From contig JAVMKO010000001.1 in the NCBI GenBank assembly GCA_032164245.1, positions 291,139,041-291,203,040 on the forward strand: DNA of 64,000 bases. The letters run 5' to 3'. Under the pieces are notes generated by a model. The model was not told the DNA's origin. It saw only the letters and a list, made by a program, of their open reading frames with translations, and did not search any database. This document shows positions 22,655-34,573 of the stretch, piece by piece. A program made the position numbers and the translations under genes. The stretch's first letter is position 1; every line of letters begins with the position of its first letter. The DNA is from Sternotherus odoratus (Eukaryota > Chordata > Testudines > Kinosternidae).

Positions 22655-23950
22655 GAGGAGAGGCAGTTTAGTCTAGTGGACAGGGCACTGGAGTAGGAGT
22701 CAGCGGCCCATACTGGATCAGACCCATAGTCCATCAAGCTCAGTAGCCTGTCTCAGAGAGTGGCAATGCCAGATGCTTCAGAGGGAATGAACAAAACAGC
22801 AATTGTCAAGCGATCCCTGCCCTGTCATCTAGTCCCAGCTTCTGGCAGCTGGAGGTTTAGGGATACCCGGAGTATGGGGTTGTGGCCCTAACCATCTTGG
22901 CTAACAGCCATTGATGGACCTCTCCTCCATGAACTGATCTAATTCTTTTCTGAACCCGCTTGTACTTTTGGCCTTCATAACATCCCCGGGCAATGAATCC
23001 CACATGTTCATTGGGTGTTGTGCGAAGAAGTACTTCCTTATGTTTGTTTTAAACCTACTGCCTATTAATTTCATCAGGCAACCCTTAGTTCTTGTGTTAT
23101 GTGAAGGGATAACACTTCCTTATTCACTTTCTTCACACCAGTCATGATTTTATAGAGCTCCATCATATCCCTCCTTAGACGTCTAAGATGAACAGTCCCA
23201 AGCTTTTCATCTTTTCGCATACAGAAGCTGTTACATGCCCCTAATCTTTTGGTTGCTATTCTCTGCACCTTTTCCAATTCTAATACATCTTTTTTGAGAC
23301 GGGGTGACTAGAACTGCACACAATATTCCAGGTGTTGGCACGCCATAGATTAATAGAGTCACATTATGATATTTCCTATTTTATTATCTATCCCTTTCCT
23401 AATGGTTCCTAACATGCTGTTCGTTTTGTCTGATGATGCACATTGAGTGGATGTTTCCACAATGAATCCAAGGTCTCTTATTTGAGTTGTAACTGCTAAT
23501 TTCGACCCCAACATTTTATATGCATAATTGGGATTATTTTTCCAATATGCATTACTCTGTACTTATCAACACTGAATGTCATCTGCCATTTTCTTGCCCA
23601 GTCACCCAATTTAGTGAGATGCCTTTCAAACTGTTCACAGTCAGCTTTGGACTTAACTATCTTGAGTAATATTGCATCATCTGTAAACTTTACCACCTCA
23701 CTGTTCACCCCTTTTTTCAGATCATTTATGAATATGTTGAACAGTACTGCTCCAAATACAGATCCTTAGGGGATCCCGATTTCCATTGTGAAAACGGATC
23801 ATTTATTCCTATCCTTTGTTTGCTAACTATTAACCCATTATAGGTTCAATTCCCATCTCTACCACTCACCTTTATGCTCTTTCTACCCTTTGCCTCCTTA
23901 GATTCTTTGAAGTCTGGACAGTTTCTCACTATGCATTTGTGCAGTATATG
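22655..23950 (+). repeat. MIR/L2-like SINE split by a CR1
   Basis: The left half (about 22655-22702) shows the MIR head ('gcagtttagtctagtggaca', 'gggcactggagtaggagtca'). The right half resumes at about 23845 ('ggttcaattcccatctctac', 'cactcacctt') and ends near 23950. Removing 22703-23844 restores MIR order. Confidence 0.75.
22703..23844 (-). mobile_element. 5'-truncated CR1, minus strand
   Basis: The 3' end is at left ('ggcccatactggatcagacc'). Coding remnants on the minus strand include the RT active-site relic (KFTDDAILLKIVKSKADCEQ, the YADD-type box reads FTDD), DWARKWQMTFSVDKYRVMHIG and the C-terminal MEKVQRIATKRL block. Frameshifts and stops are present. It is inserted within a MIR. Confidence 0.87.
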
Positions 23951-23953
23951 GAA

Positions 23954-24111
23954 CAGTGGTTCTCAGCCTAATCACTGTGGGTCGCATATGCAGCTCTCTG
24001 TGTATTACATGGGCCTTATCCACAAAATATATATACTATCTGTATGGTCCTGAGAATGTCACATAGGCCATAGCTGCATGCCACAAGTGGCCCGTGGGTT
24101 GAGAACCACTG
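23954..24111. mobile_element. hAT-type MITE
   Basis: Inverted ends are cagtggttctcagcc and ggttgagaaccactg. No matching 8-bp flanks are apparent. It is 158 bp long and non-coding. Confidence 0.7.
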
Positions 24112-24712
24112 ACAGAGTAATGGGGCCAGATCTCAACTGGGGCCTGTAGGCTCTACTGTAATACAAGCAATAAGCACATGAAGGCTTTTTAAAAACAAGG
24201 ATGGTATTTATGAACTGAAATGAATGGGGAGCCAGTGAGCTGTCTTGGGTTGAGGGTTTTGTGGTTATGCTGTATTCGTAAGAACACCACGCTCCAGCAG
24301 AACAGTGTGTAATTAACGTCTTTCTTGCTGTTGGGGAAGTCTTAAAAAAAGGCTTTAGAACATGCATTTTCACATCCTTCAGTTATAGTGTGCGTCTACT
24401 GGCAGAGAAACAGCAAGTGGCTTACTACTGCCTGACTGGGCCAGCCCACTCCTACTTCCATCCAAGTTTGTTCAGTTATCTAGGATAGTAACTATAACCT
24501 CCCCCAGTTCTTCTGAACGTTAGAGGGTCTGTAGATCTGAGAAAGTAGCTTCAAGGGCACAAGTCTTTGATCAATCAGCTTTTCCTGACAATAGGAACTT
24601 GTCAGCCGACAGCCAATCTGGTTCTTTAAAAACACATCACTCCGCACATATCTCAGCATACATGTAGACAGCAGTACGGGGGCAAACAAGGTGAAATCTG
24701 GGTGGTACTCAC

Positions 24713-24806
24713 TGGCTTTTTCCATTCTTGCGAATTGCCCCGCTATCAACCAAGACAGGGCCGTGACTGCAGCCAGGGCTCCTATGTGCAGAAAGGGAGC
24801 TGTGGC
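24713..24806 (-). CDS. GDPD5: GDPD5-like exon E: fourth transmembrane segment
   Basis: After a CCCTAG acceptor the exon reads ATAPFLHIGALAAVTALSW, then LIAGQFARMEKA. It ends with one base (A) of a split codon before GTGAGT. It is 94 bases long: 31 codons plus one base. APFLHIGA followed by a hydrophobic helix and the basic AGQFAR motif is characteristic of the GDE2 group. The next exon starts CT, making the split codon ACT (Thr), which agrees with the family (TS-SQ). No stop or frameshift is seen. Confidence 0.9.
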
Positions 24807-25955
24807 CTAGGGGAACACAAACAAAAAAGGACCGAATGAAAGGTTATTTTATAGGCAGTGTCACTTAAATGTTCAAACAGTTATTACACACAGAGTCTCA
24901 AGACAAGAGCTCTTGGCTGAACAGTGAAGCCTCCACAGGGTATCTGCCTACTCCATTCTGAGACAGATCCCATGTGCTCTTCAGCTGCAGCAACAAAGTG
25001 GCTCTAAGTTCATGGAGGACAAGTCCCACGATCACTGTTGGCCAAGATGGTCAGGGACGCAACCCCATGCTCCAGGTGTCCCTACACCTCCATCAGCTTT
25101 TGTCTGTACCCAGGTTCAGACATCACCACCCTCCACCTGCCAGTGTGGCTTGGACATCCAAAAATGTAAAGCTGTGCAGTTGAGGCACTCTGAACACAAG
25201 TGAAAGGCCAGTGTGAGGTTCCCCTGGCTGCTGCTATTTATTGGAAACAGAGCCCTACTTAAAACAGCTGATTAAACACAAATGTGCAGGAGGAAATGCA
25301 CATTTTGCAGCCTAGTCTTCATACTCCCATCACCTTTCCCCCTCTGCCTTACCAGTGCTGTTATCTAATATTAATATTAATAATATATACAGAACTCTGG
25401 CTATTTAGATTGTCTAGCAAACAACTTTACACGTAGCGTGTCACCTAGTCCAGTCCCCTGCACTCATGGCAGGACTAAATCCTATCTACTATATGTTGTG
25501 CCGCTCCACTCTTCATTCTGTGCGACTGGTTACCTTAGTCACATGGTGCTGCTTCTACTCCTAACAGCATGACTAAAACTTCAGAAACCAGAGGAAGTCA
25601 CTTCCAGCACAAATAGGGGAATAGCCTTATTCATGTATGCATCCCTTTCTTTGCACCTGCATCTGGGTGTTCCTACAAAGAATAGTTAACCCCAACCCAA
25701 ACCACTAAACACATTTTTAGGAAGTGAACAAAGAGAGGTGAAAAAATGGCTGGTTCAAAAAGCAATTCAGGACTTGCTTAAATATTTGGCAATAATTTCC
25801 CCCCCCCGCCCCCCCATTATTCACCTGCCTTACAGCATGAAAATTCCACTTTGCTCTGAAAAAAGGTCTTCTTTTAATTAATTTTTAAACAGGAGCATGG
25901 TGTTACTCCAAAAAAGTCAATGGAATTCCCCTTTAAGGCCAGGAGGTATTTTAAA

Positions 25956-27000
25956 TAGGCTGACCATACATCCCGTTTTGAACGGGACAGTCCCGTTTTT
26001 TTAATGTTTTTTAACTGTCCCGTCTTTTTGTCCAAAATATCAATTTTGTCCTGTTTTTGGGGCAGGACTCATAAAACAGGACCCATAAAACATGGAGTCA
26101 TAAAACGTCCGACCCCCCCCCCCCCCCCCCCGCCGCCGCCGCCAGTGCGCTCGGCCCCCGGCTGCGGCACCAGACCGCTCTGCTCCGCCGCCAGCTTCAG
26201 CCCGCTGCCGGCCGGACGTTTTAGGACTCATAATCGCATAACTGAATTTATGTGATTATGAGTCATAAAACCCGGCCGGCAGCCCCCCCACCAGCGCGCT
26301 CGACCCCCGGCTGCGGCTCCGGACAGCTCCGATCTGCCGCCTCCTCCAGCCCATCGCCCGCTGCCGCCTCCTCTCTATTCCTCCTTCCCTCCTTCTCTCC
26401 ATCCCTCCCTTCTCTCCATCCCCCTTCTCCATCCCTCCCTTCCTCCCTGCTCTCTCCCTCCGTCCGCTGCCTCCTTTCGCTCCCTCCATCCCTTCTCTCT
26501 ATCCCCTTCTCCATCCCTCCATCCCTTCCTTCCTCCCTTCTCTCTATCCCTCCATCCCTCTCTTCCTTCTCTCTATCCCCCTTCTCCATCCCTCCCTTCC
26601 TCCCTTCTCTCTCTCCCTCCGTCCACTGCCTCCTCTTCCATCTCCCTTCTCTCCATCCCTCCTTCTCGCTGTCCCTTGCCTCCTCCATCCCCCCTGCTCC
26701 TTACCCCCATCTCTTCTCTCATCCATCCATCCTCTCCCTTCTCACCTTCGTGCCTTCTCTCCCTCTGTCTCCTCCATCATCTTCATCCCTCATCCCCCCT
26801 TCTCTCTCTCTCCCTCCATCCTCTTCATCCCCCATCCCTGTTCTGCTTATTCCTCCATCCATTCCCCCCGAACCCCCTCTGCCTCCCTCCCGCCCAGTGC
26901 TGGGGGGCCCAGGTGGGGCCATGCCCCCCCCACACACACCCTGTCCCGTTTTTGCCATCCCAATGTCCCATTTTTGTCTAAAGGAAATATGGTCAGCCTA
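25956..27000. mobile_element. 1045-bp hAT-type element with polypyrimidine core
   Basis: Terminal inverted repeats taggctgaccata and tatggtcagccta are perfect. The flanks attttaaa (25948-25955 and 27001-27008) form a perfect 8-bp target duplication. Subterminal 'cccgtttt' motifs recur at both ends. Inside are two GC-rich modules (about 26100-26210 and 26270-26370), a poly-C run (26106-26131), and about 500 bases of cct/ctc-rich, 'ccatccctccttctctc'-like tandem sequence (about 26370-26890). The 249-codon frame here is a reading of this tract and not a gene. No transposase is encoded. Confidence 0.9.
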
Positions 27001-27101
27001 ATTTTAAAGCTCCAGGTCTGTACTCCCAGGACTCAAAATTTGGGACATAGTTACACAAACTGAAACAACATAACTATTTAATTGAGTTTGGGAAGTCTCA
27101 T

Positions 27102-27760
27102 TGAATCATAGACTCATAGAAGATTAGGGTTGGAAGAGACCTCAGGAGGTCGTCTAGTCCAACCCCCTGCTCAAAGCAGGACCAATGCCAACTAAATCAT
27201 CCCAGCCAGGGCTTTATCAAGCCGGGCCTTAAAACCTCTAAGGACGGAGATTCCACCACCTCCTCACATAACCCATTCCAGTGCTTCACCACCCTCCAAG
27301 TGAAATAGTGTTTCCTAATATCCAACCTAAACCTCCCCCACTGCAACTTGAGACCATTACTCCTTGTTCTGTCATCTGCCACCATGAGCTCCATATTCCT
27401 TGGAACCCCTCTTCAGGTCGTTGAAGGCTGCTATCAAATCCCCCTCACCTCTTCCTCAAACTAAATAAGCCCAGTTCCCTCAGCCTCTCCTCATAAGACA
27501 TGTGCCCAGCCCCCTAATCATTGTCATTGCCCTACACTGGATTCTTTCCAGTTTTTCCATATCTTTTCTGTAGTGGGGGGGCCCCAAGACTGGACGCAAT
27601 ACTCCAGATCTGGCCTTACCAATGCCGAATAGAGGGGAATAATCACTTCCCTTGATCTGCTGGCAATGCTCCTACTAATGCAGCCCAATATGCCATTGAC
27701 TTCAGAGGGCTTTGTGTGGTACCCAAGATCAATATTTCATCTATCCAGCTCTGTAGCTCT
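27102..27760 (-). mobile_element. 5'-truncated CR1, minus strand
   Basis: Starts at left with the CR1 terminus ('aatcatagactcatagaaga'). The coding tail on the minus strand reads [33 protein letters not shown] and [12 protein letters not shown], the conserved CR1 ORF2 C-terminus, then decays into RT-distal sequence until about 27760. Confidence 0.9.
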
Positions 27761-27957
27761 GATTCAGCCTGATTTTTAAGAATTAATAACTCCAAAAATA
27801 GAGCCTATGGGTAAAATCCTGGCCCTTCTGAAGTCAACGGGAGTTGTGTCATTGATCTGATTGCAGCAAGGATTTCACTCTGTGTATTGAAGACTACAGA
27901 ACAAGCACCATTCTTTGCAACAAGGCTTTACACTGTCAAACACACTATCCAACTTAC

Positions 27958-28056
27958 CTGCATTGAAATCACTACCATCTCCCATTCATCGTCCCAAAGT
28001 TGTGCTACAGAACACATGGTTACTACAGTAACTACCAAGGTCGCCATCAGGCCGAT
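27958..28056 (-). CDS. GDPD5: GDPD5-like exon D: third transmembrane segment
   Basis: A 99-base phase-0 exon of 33 codons after a TTTCAG acceptor and before CAG|GTAAGT. It starts IGLMATLVVTVVTMCSVAQ, the third membrane helix, and continues into the polar segment LWDDEWEMVVISMQ. The acidic/Trp motif WDDEWE corresponds to WEDEWE in GDPD5. Reading frame and phase match exons C and E. The exon sits immediately beside an ancient MIR/L2-like repeat (about 28090-28290) in the upstream intron. Confidence 0.9.
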
Positions 28057-28089
28057 CTGAAACGAAAGAAGTAAGTATTTACGAGTCAA

Positions 28090-28290
28090 ATCCCTACTAT
28101 GAACACTGTTGCCATGTAGTCTGCTTAGCATAGTACCTTTCATCTGAGGTTCTCTAAGTGCTTTACAAAGGGGAAGTAAGTCTGGCAACACCGTTTGTGA
28201 GATGGATTTGGTGTTAGCCTCATTTTACACATGGGCAAACTGTGGCACACAGAGGTTAAGTGACTTGCCAAAGGGCATTCAATGGCAAAT
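28090..28290 (-). repeat. Ancient MIR/L3-like repeat
   Basis: Contains 'ctctaagtgctttacaaagg' and 'cattttacacatgggcaaac' followed by 'ggttaagtgacttgccaaag', a MIR-type tail in reverse. It lies just upstream of exon D in the gene's direction. Confidence 0.6.
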
Positions 28291-29789
28291 TCTAAACAGG
28301 CCCCATTGGTTCAATTCTGCTGTCAATCAGCTATACCCCAAGATACCCCAGTGTTTTAAGAAGTGGACACCATGATCTCTGAGTTCTACTTGCTATTATA
28401 GGCCATGTTGCCTTTCTATATCCAAAACTCACACTTGCCTGCTGTTTTCCAAACAAGAATAGTATCGTCAATCTCAGAGCAAGTGACATTTCAACAAACG
28501 CATCTCTAGTATATGCTTTTCTTTTTTAAACTTTGACCCTCTATTCGGCCCTCTCTTTAACAATACACCGTCAGGACACAGAGCCCGCTTGAAGTACAAG
28601 TGATACACTCTTAGCTATGGGTTGTAACAATCCACAAATGAGGGAAGTTAAAGTTACCTAGAAACTAAGGTTGTACTGAAATAGAAAATATTAGTTTGAA
28701 CAGTATTGCGAAAAAAGTCAACTCAAGACCATTTTGAAACTTCTAAATTTTGCTTTTCAATAAGTTTCCACATATTTTGGTAAGACAATGGATCTTTGCT
28801 GAAATGATGTTTTGGTACTAGAGATGGTCTGAACTCAACAAACTCAAGTTACAGACCCTATGAAGAGACAGATTCAATTTGCAAGACCCATTTTAAGGGA
28901 TTCAGCAGGCAATGCATGTTTTCAGGCACTGGAAGGAAAGGTGATTGGCAGAAGAATACAAGACCTTGGATAAACAACATGGTATCTTGCGTGGATCAAA
29001 AGGACTATTCATCCACAAAGATTAGCAGAGAATGGGCTACCAGGGTTGCAAGCCTCCAGTCATGGGGATGCCACAAAAGGTATTTCAGAAACAGAGAGAT
29101 TCTATTTTCATTCAAAACCACAAACTTAATTTTGAACCAAAACACATTACATTTCGCAGTGTGACCGTTTTAAGATAGGAGAAGGGACGATCTGGACAAA
29201 CATGAATGCTTCCCGTAAGGGGAAGTATATACAAAAAGAAAAACAGGGTTAGGTTTTGAGAGTATTATCTGCCTCATATCGTCCCAGTCATTCACACTCG
29301 CATTCTAACCATAGTTTGTAATCAGCGTTACACACGGCACCACTTTCTTTTACAGAACCATATCACCATCCAGTCCCATCCCACAGGGGAGCTAGACAGG
29401 CCTGATTATAGAGAAGTCAACGTAATCTTTTCTCGCCCAAGACAAAATTTAATCTGGCAGTAACTACACTGATCACTGGTTAAACCCAGCCTTAAAACCG
29501 CATCTATTTTATTAATTCAGACAGAATACCAGACTCAAACATTCCATGAAATTGACCATTGCCTTTTTCTCTTCCCTTCTTGGAGCAGGCATCAAAATAT
29601 GAATCACCTGAGAAGCATTTGATGAAACAAGAACATTTCGCTCGCATCAATTGGTGGGACTCGATTCTCAGCAGTAAGCATGGAAAGCCTTAGCCAGAGC
29701 ATTTGCTCTCACATCAGTGATGTCAGGGGCTCCATAAAAAAGGGTAAAGAGGTGTCATCTATACTGCATTTTCAATGGTCTTTCCATTT

Positions 29790-32100
29790 TTAAGAACATA
29801 AGAATGGCCGTACTGGGTCAGACCAAAGGTCCATCCAGCCCAGTATCCTGACTACCGACAGTGACCAATGCCAGGTGCCCCAGAGTGACTGAACCTAACA
29901 AGAGATCTCTCTCCTGCCAACCATTACGCCCTCTGACAAACAGAGGCTAGGGACACCATTCCGTACCCATCCTGGCTAATAGCCATTAATGGACTTAACC
30001 TCTATGAATTTATCCAGTTCTCTTTTAAACCCTGTTATAGTACTAGCCTTCACAACCTCCTCAGGCAAGGAGTTCCACAGATTGACTGTGTGCTATGTGA
30101 AGAACTTCCTTTTATTTGTTTTAAATCTGCTGCTCATATGGGAACAAGTAAATAACTTTTCCTTATTCACTTTCTCCATACCACTCATGATTTTATATAT
30201 CTCTGTCATATCCCCCCTGAGTCTCGTCTTTTCAGTTTGCAAAAGAGCTCGCCTCTTTAATCTCTCCTCACATGGGACCTGTTCCAAACCACTAATCCCT
30301 CTCTGAATATTTTCTAATGCCAGAATATCATTTTTGAGATGAGGAGACCACATCTGAATGCAGTATTCAAGATGTGGGTGCACCATGGATTTATATAGAG
30401 CACTAAGATATTCTCGGTCTTATTCTCTATCTTATTCTCTATACTTTTTAAATGATTCCTAACATCCTGTTTGCTTTTTTGACTGCTGCTGCACATTCCA
30501 TGGATGTCTTCAGAGAACTATCCCTGATGAATCCAAGATCTTTTTCCTGATTAGCGGTAGCGAAAATTAGCCCCCATCATATTATATGTATAGTTGGGGT
30601 TATTTTTTCCAACGTGCATTACTTTGTATTTATCCACATTAAATTTCATTTGACATTTTGTTGCCAAGTCACTTAGTTTTGTGAGATCTTTTTGAAGTTT
30701 CCAGTGACTTGTTACAGTTAAGTTTATCAATTAGTTCCAAAACTTCCTCTAGTGACACTTCAATCTGTGACAATTCCTCAGATTTGTCACCTACAAAAGA
30801 CAGCTCAGGTTTGGGAATCTCCCTAACGTCCTCAGCCATGAAGACTGAAGCACAGATTTCATTTAGTTTCTCTGCAATGACTTTATCGTCTTTAAGTGCT
30901 CCTTTTGCATCTTGATGATTCAGGGGCCCCACTGGTTGTTTAGCAGGCTTCCTGCTTCTGATGTACTTAAACATTCTGTTATTACCTTTTGTGTTTTGGC
31001 TAGCTGTTCTTCAAACTCCTTTTTGGCTTTTCTTATTACATTTTTACACTTAATTTGACAGTGTTTATGCTCCTTTCTATATACCTCACTAGGATTTGAC
31101 TTCCACTTTTTATAAGATGTATTTTTATCTCTCACTGCTTCTTTATGTGGTTGTTAAGCCACGGTGACTCTTTTTTAGTTCTTTTACTGTGATTTTTAAT
31201 TTGGGGTATACATTTAAGTTGGGCCTGTATTATGGTATCTTTGAAAAGTGTCCATGCAGCTTGCAGGGATTCCACTTTAGTTTTTAATTTCTGTTTAACT
31301 AACCCCCTAATTTTTGCATAGTTCCCCTTTCTGAGGCTGTTGAGGTGTTCTTCCTACCACAGGAATGTTAAATGTTGTTATATTATGGTCATTATTTCCA
31401 AGCAGTCCTGTTATAGTTACCTCTTGGACCAGATCTTGCGCTCCACTCAGGACTAAATCGAGAGTTACCTCTCCCCTTGTGGGTTCCTGTACCAGCTACT
31501 CCAAGAAGCAGTCATGTAAAGTATTGAGAAATTTTGTCTCTGCATTTCATCCTGAGGTGACATTTACCCAGTTAATGTGGGGATAATTGAAATCCCCCAC
31601 TATCACTGAGTTCTTTATTTGTATAGCCTCTCTAATCTCCCTTAGCACTTCAACGTCACTATCACTGTCCTGGTCAGGTGGTCGATAATAGATCCCTATT
31701 GTTATAAGAGCATGGAATTACTGTCCATAGAGATTCTATGGAACGTGTGGATTCATTTAAAATTTTTACTTCATTTGATTCTACATTTTCTTTCACATAT
31801 AGCATGAATCTCCTCCACCCCCATCCAGTTCTGTCCTTCCGATATACTTTGTACCCTGGAATGACTGTCTCATTGATTGACCTCACTCCACCAGGTTTCT
31901 GTGATGCCTATTATGTCAATATCGTCCTTTAACATAAGGCACTCTAGTCTTATTACTCACCAGTCTTATTATTTAGACTTCTAGCATTTGTGTACAAGCA
32001 CTTGAAAAACTTGTTATTGTCTATTTTTCTGCCCTTTTCTGATGTGTCAGATTCTTTTTTATGTGAATATTTTTCATCTCATTATCTTTATTAGAGCAAT
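29790..32100 (-). mobile_element. CR1 with internal deletion of the RT core, minus strand
   Basis: The 3' end is at left ('taagaacataagaatggccg'). In element order (right to left) are endonuclease N-terminal remnants (about 31930-32100), an endonuclease block (GYKVYRKDRTGWGWRRF, LYVKENVE, about 31760-31850) and the linker (KLNEICASVFMAEDV, LELIDKLNCNKS, about 30710-30900). A jump follows near 30703, straight into the post-RT thumb-like region (HPHLEYCIQMWSPHLKND, about 30330-30380). The catalytic palm is absent. Lesions are frequent. Confidence 0.88.
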
Positions 32101-33089
32101 TCTCCACCTTTAGCTTGCAGTAAGTGAAAGGATTTCAAAACAGCAGTTTGGCATTGTGTCATGCTGAGACGACATCATGGTATACTCAACAAGGACACTC
32201 CAATAAGCAGCTACCTCTCAAAACTGGGGTGCAGTTCAACATGACTTTCCCTGGGAAAGATTCACCATGTGCATTGAGGTGCACTGAGAGAGCTAGGTAG
32301 TAGAACCTAGCAAGTTTTAGCTGGTGTTATGATTTGATCTTTTATGAAGCTCTAACACCCTGAAAAGGCACAGTCTAATGCATTACTCCCCTCATAATTT
32401 CAGTGCATCTTTGCAGGCACTGGGAAGCAAAGTATTCAGAACGAAAGAGTCTATGTACAGCACCCCAAAAAATTTAAAATCACTCGATTCATTGAAGGCA
32501 AAGGGTTAAAATAGCCTCAGGATGGCACAGACAGACTTTAGCTTTACAGATTTAGCCTGCTACGTCTGTCTTATCTATCATTTCCATCATAAAGAACACT
32601 GTAGAAAATGCGTCAGAACGTTGTTCTCTTCCGTCTGGTATCTCAGTCTGCACTGTATGTCTGCCTAGATTCAGAGGATGCTGCTGTTCTGTGCCTTGAT
32701 CTCAGATACACACTGGATCTGGATTCTTTACAGAAAATTTCAGAGCAAAAAAAGGACCCAAAAGTCTTTGAGAGGGAAAGGCAGCATAGGTTAGACAAAA
32801 CATACAGTAAAAACTCCTACAATTATCTGGATCTTCTTGAACTCCAGACACACAGTCCATTGTCATGAAAAGAGTTGAGTTCTTTTTCATTGTTGGGTCG
32901 GTTTTGATTTTTTTTAAAAAAAAAACACTTGTTCTTGTCACTTCAGAGAAATACTTCTCACCTGGGAAAGAAATTCTCCTGAGCCTAGAATAATTCCCAT
33001 GTCCTCATCTGCCATGCAACCCCCCTACTCTTTCTAATCCACCCCTTCAAGCAGCTCCTTCTCATGCATGACCCCCGTACCTTCCTTCT

Positions 33090-33300
33090 TTTGTATGCAC
33101 TGTTGTTGTAGCCACGTGAGTCCCAGGACATTACAGAGACGAGGTGGGTGACGTAATATTTTTTATTGGATCAGCTTCTGTTGGTGAGAGAGACCAGCTT
33201 TCGAGCTTACAATGAGCTAACCTGAAGAAACTTGTCTCTCTCGCCAACAAAAGCTGGGCCAATACAAGATATTACCTCACCCACCTCATCTCTTCTTCTC
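33090..33300. repeat. Fold-back remnant of a second Penelope-like terminus
   Basis: The left arm (about 33098-33220) carries 'gttgttgtagccacgtgagt', 'gaggtgggtgacgtaatatt' and 'cttctgttggtgagagagac'. The right arm (about 33222-33290) carries the inverted version ('cttgtctctctcgccaacaa', 'gatattacctcacccacctc'). The right arm includes CTGAAGA, and the left arm's complement includes CTCGAAAGC, both parts of a hammerhead-type core, split by the inversion. Target duplications are unclear. Confidence 0.75.
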
Positions 33301-34573
33301 TCGAATAATCACCATATGGCTTGTTTTTAGTCTGTAAGGAGAAGATTCTCAGCTGGGTGTAATTTGTCAGACACCAGTGAATTTACACCTGCCTCTAGAT
33401 CCTTGGTGACAGAAATGGGTGTGTGCGCACACATGAGCGTAATGCTCAATAAACATTCATAGCAATAAACATTCATGTTGTTGCAATGATATGGTTTCCT
33501 CTTGTTCCTACATGAAGAGTCAGGGTGAAGCTGATCACCACTCAGCTCACCTTCAACTCATCTGTTTGGGCAAAAGAGCTGTGGGTGACAGTGCAGGTGT
33601 GCTGCCCATGTACATCAGCCAAGTGGATGTCAATTAACAGAACGTTTGAGAGTTCTAATTGGATTCACTCCCGACGTGGGGCAAATTCAGTGGTGATGAG
33701 TAGAGATAGGGCCGGACTCCCTTGAGCCCTCCTCCCTCTCTCAGACCCTAGGTATGCAAAGGAAACCAAGCTGGAGTAACACGGAGGAATGAGAAGGTGG
33801 TGCATGTGAAGGCAGAGCCCTTGGTCTAAAGGAATCTAGTTGTCATAGTCTTACATATGGCCTCTGAACTTGGCCCATGATCCTTATAGGATCATGGAAG
33901 AGACTCTCATTCGAACATAGATTCCTTGCCCTGCAAATACAGGCCACTCCATCCTTAAAGCGCACGGACCAGATATTTCCCTGACATGGCATTTGATTTC
34001 AGTCATCGTAAGTTAATGGAAAGAAAACAAGACACAGATTTGAATTTTGGTGTTCAGCAGTCCCACCCCTTCACTCAGCCTCCCACCTTGCAGCGTCTGG
34101 AAAGATCAAGGGGAAGACACAGACAAGTCTGGTTTGGAATTTGTGAGGGGCGGGGGCGGCAATCACCAGTTGATCCCTGTAATGTATTTCTCTTTTGGTG
34201 TTACTCACCCAAACCCACCAGCCACCTGGAATGTGTCAGAAAAATACCAGACTCCTCTCCGAGAAACATATGTTGGGCTCAGAATTAACAACTTGTTTTT
34301 CGGTAGCAGACATCCTCCATCCCCCCTGCTTTACTTCCCCACCCACCACCTCCCAATAGCAACACGTTTTGGAAAGAGGACAGAGACGGGAAAGTGGCAG
34401 AATTCAAATCCCCTGCACGTATGCTGAATAAGGGTCCAATCCTGCAAACTCCCCCTAGGTGCAGAACTCCCGCTGATTTCAACAGGAGTTATGTATGGAG
34501 AGTTTGTGGGATCTGTCCCATCATCATTATGGGTTTGTGTATTGCATATGAGTGCATGCATGTGTGTATAGAT

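Larger units (their letters stand above)
16319..24712 (-). other. Intron E-F of GDPD5-like gene (8.4 kb)
   Basis: GT-AG intron containing hATs (16536-16800, 18060-18231, 23954-24111), a PLE fold-back (16887-17079), CR1 copies (17201-17312, 17809-18880, 22703-23844), a MIR split by a CR1, and a CA microsatellite. The 17320-17800, 19450-22650 and 24120-24700 stretches show no feature I recognise. Confidence 0.85.
24807..27957 (-). other. Intron D-E of GDPD5-like gene (3.2 kb)
   Basis: GT-AG intron containing the 1045-bp hAT with a polypyrimidine core and a 3'-terminal CR1 fragment. The 24850-25430 and 25500-25950 stretches are otherwise featureless, apart from a short CR1-like piece near 25440-25492. 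Confidence 0.85.

Noticed and set aside
26252..27001. 249-codon open frame rich in Ser, Pro and Leu
   Set aside because: It is a translation of the polypyrimidine tract inside a hAT element. Overlapping frames on both strands are also open, as expected for low-complexity DNA.
32608..32868. 86-codon plus-strand frame
   Set aside because: No family resemblance and no supporting signals. Treated as chance.
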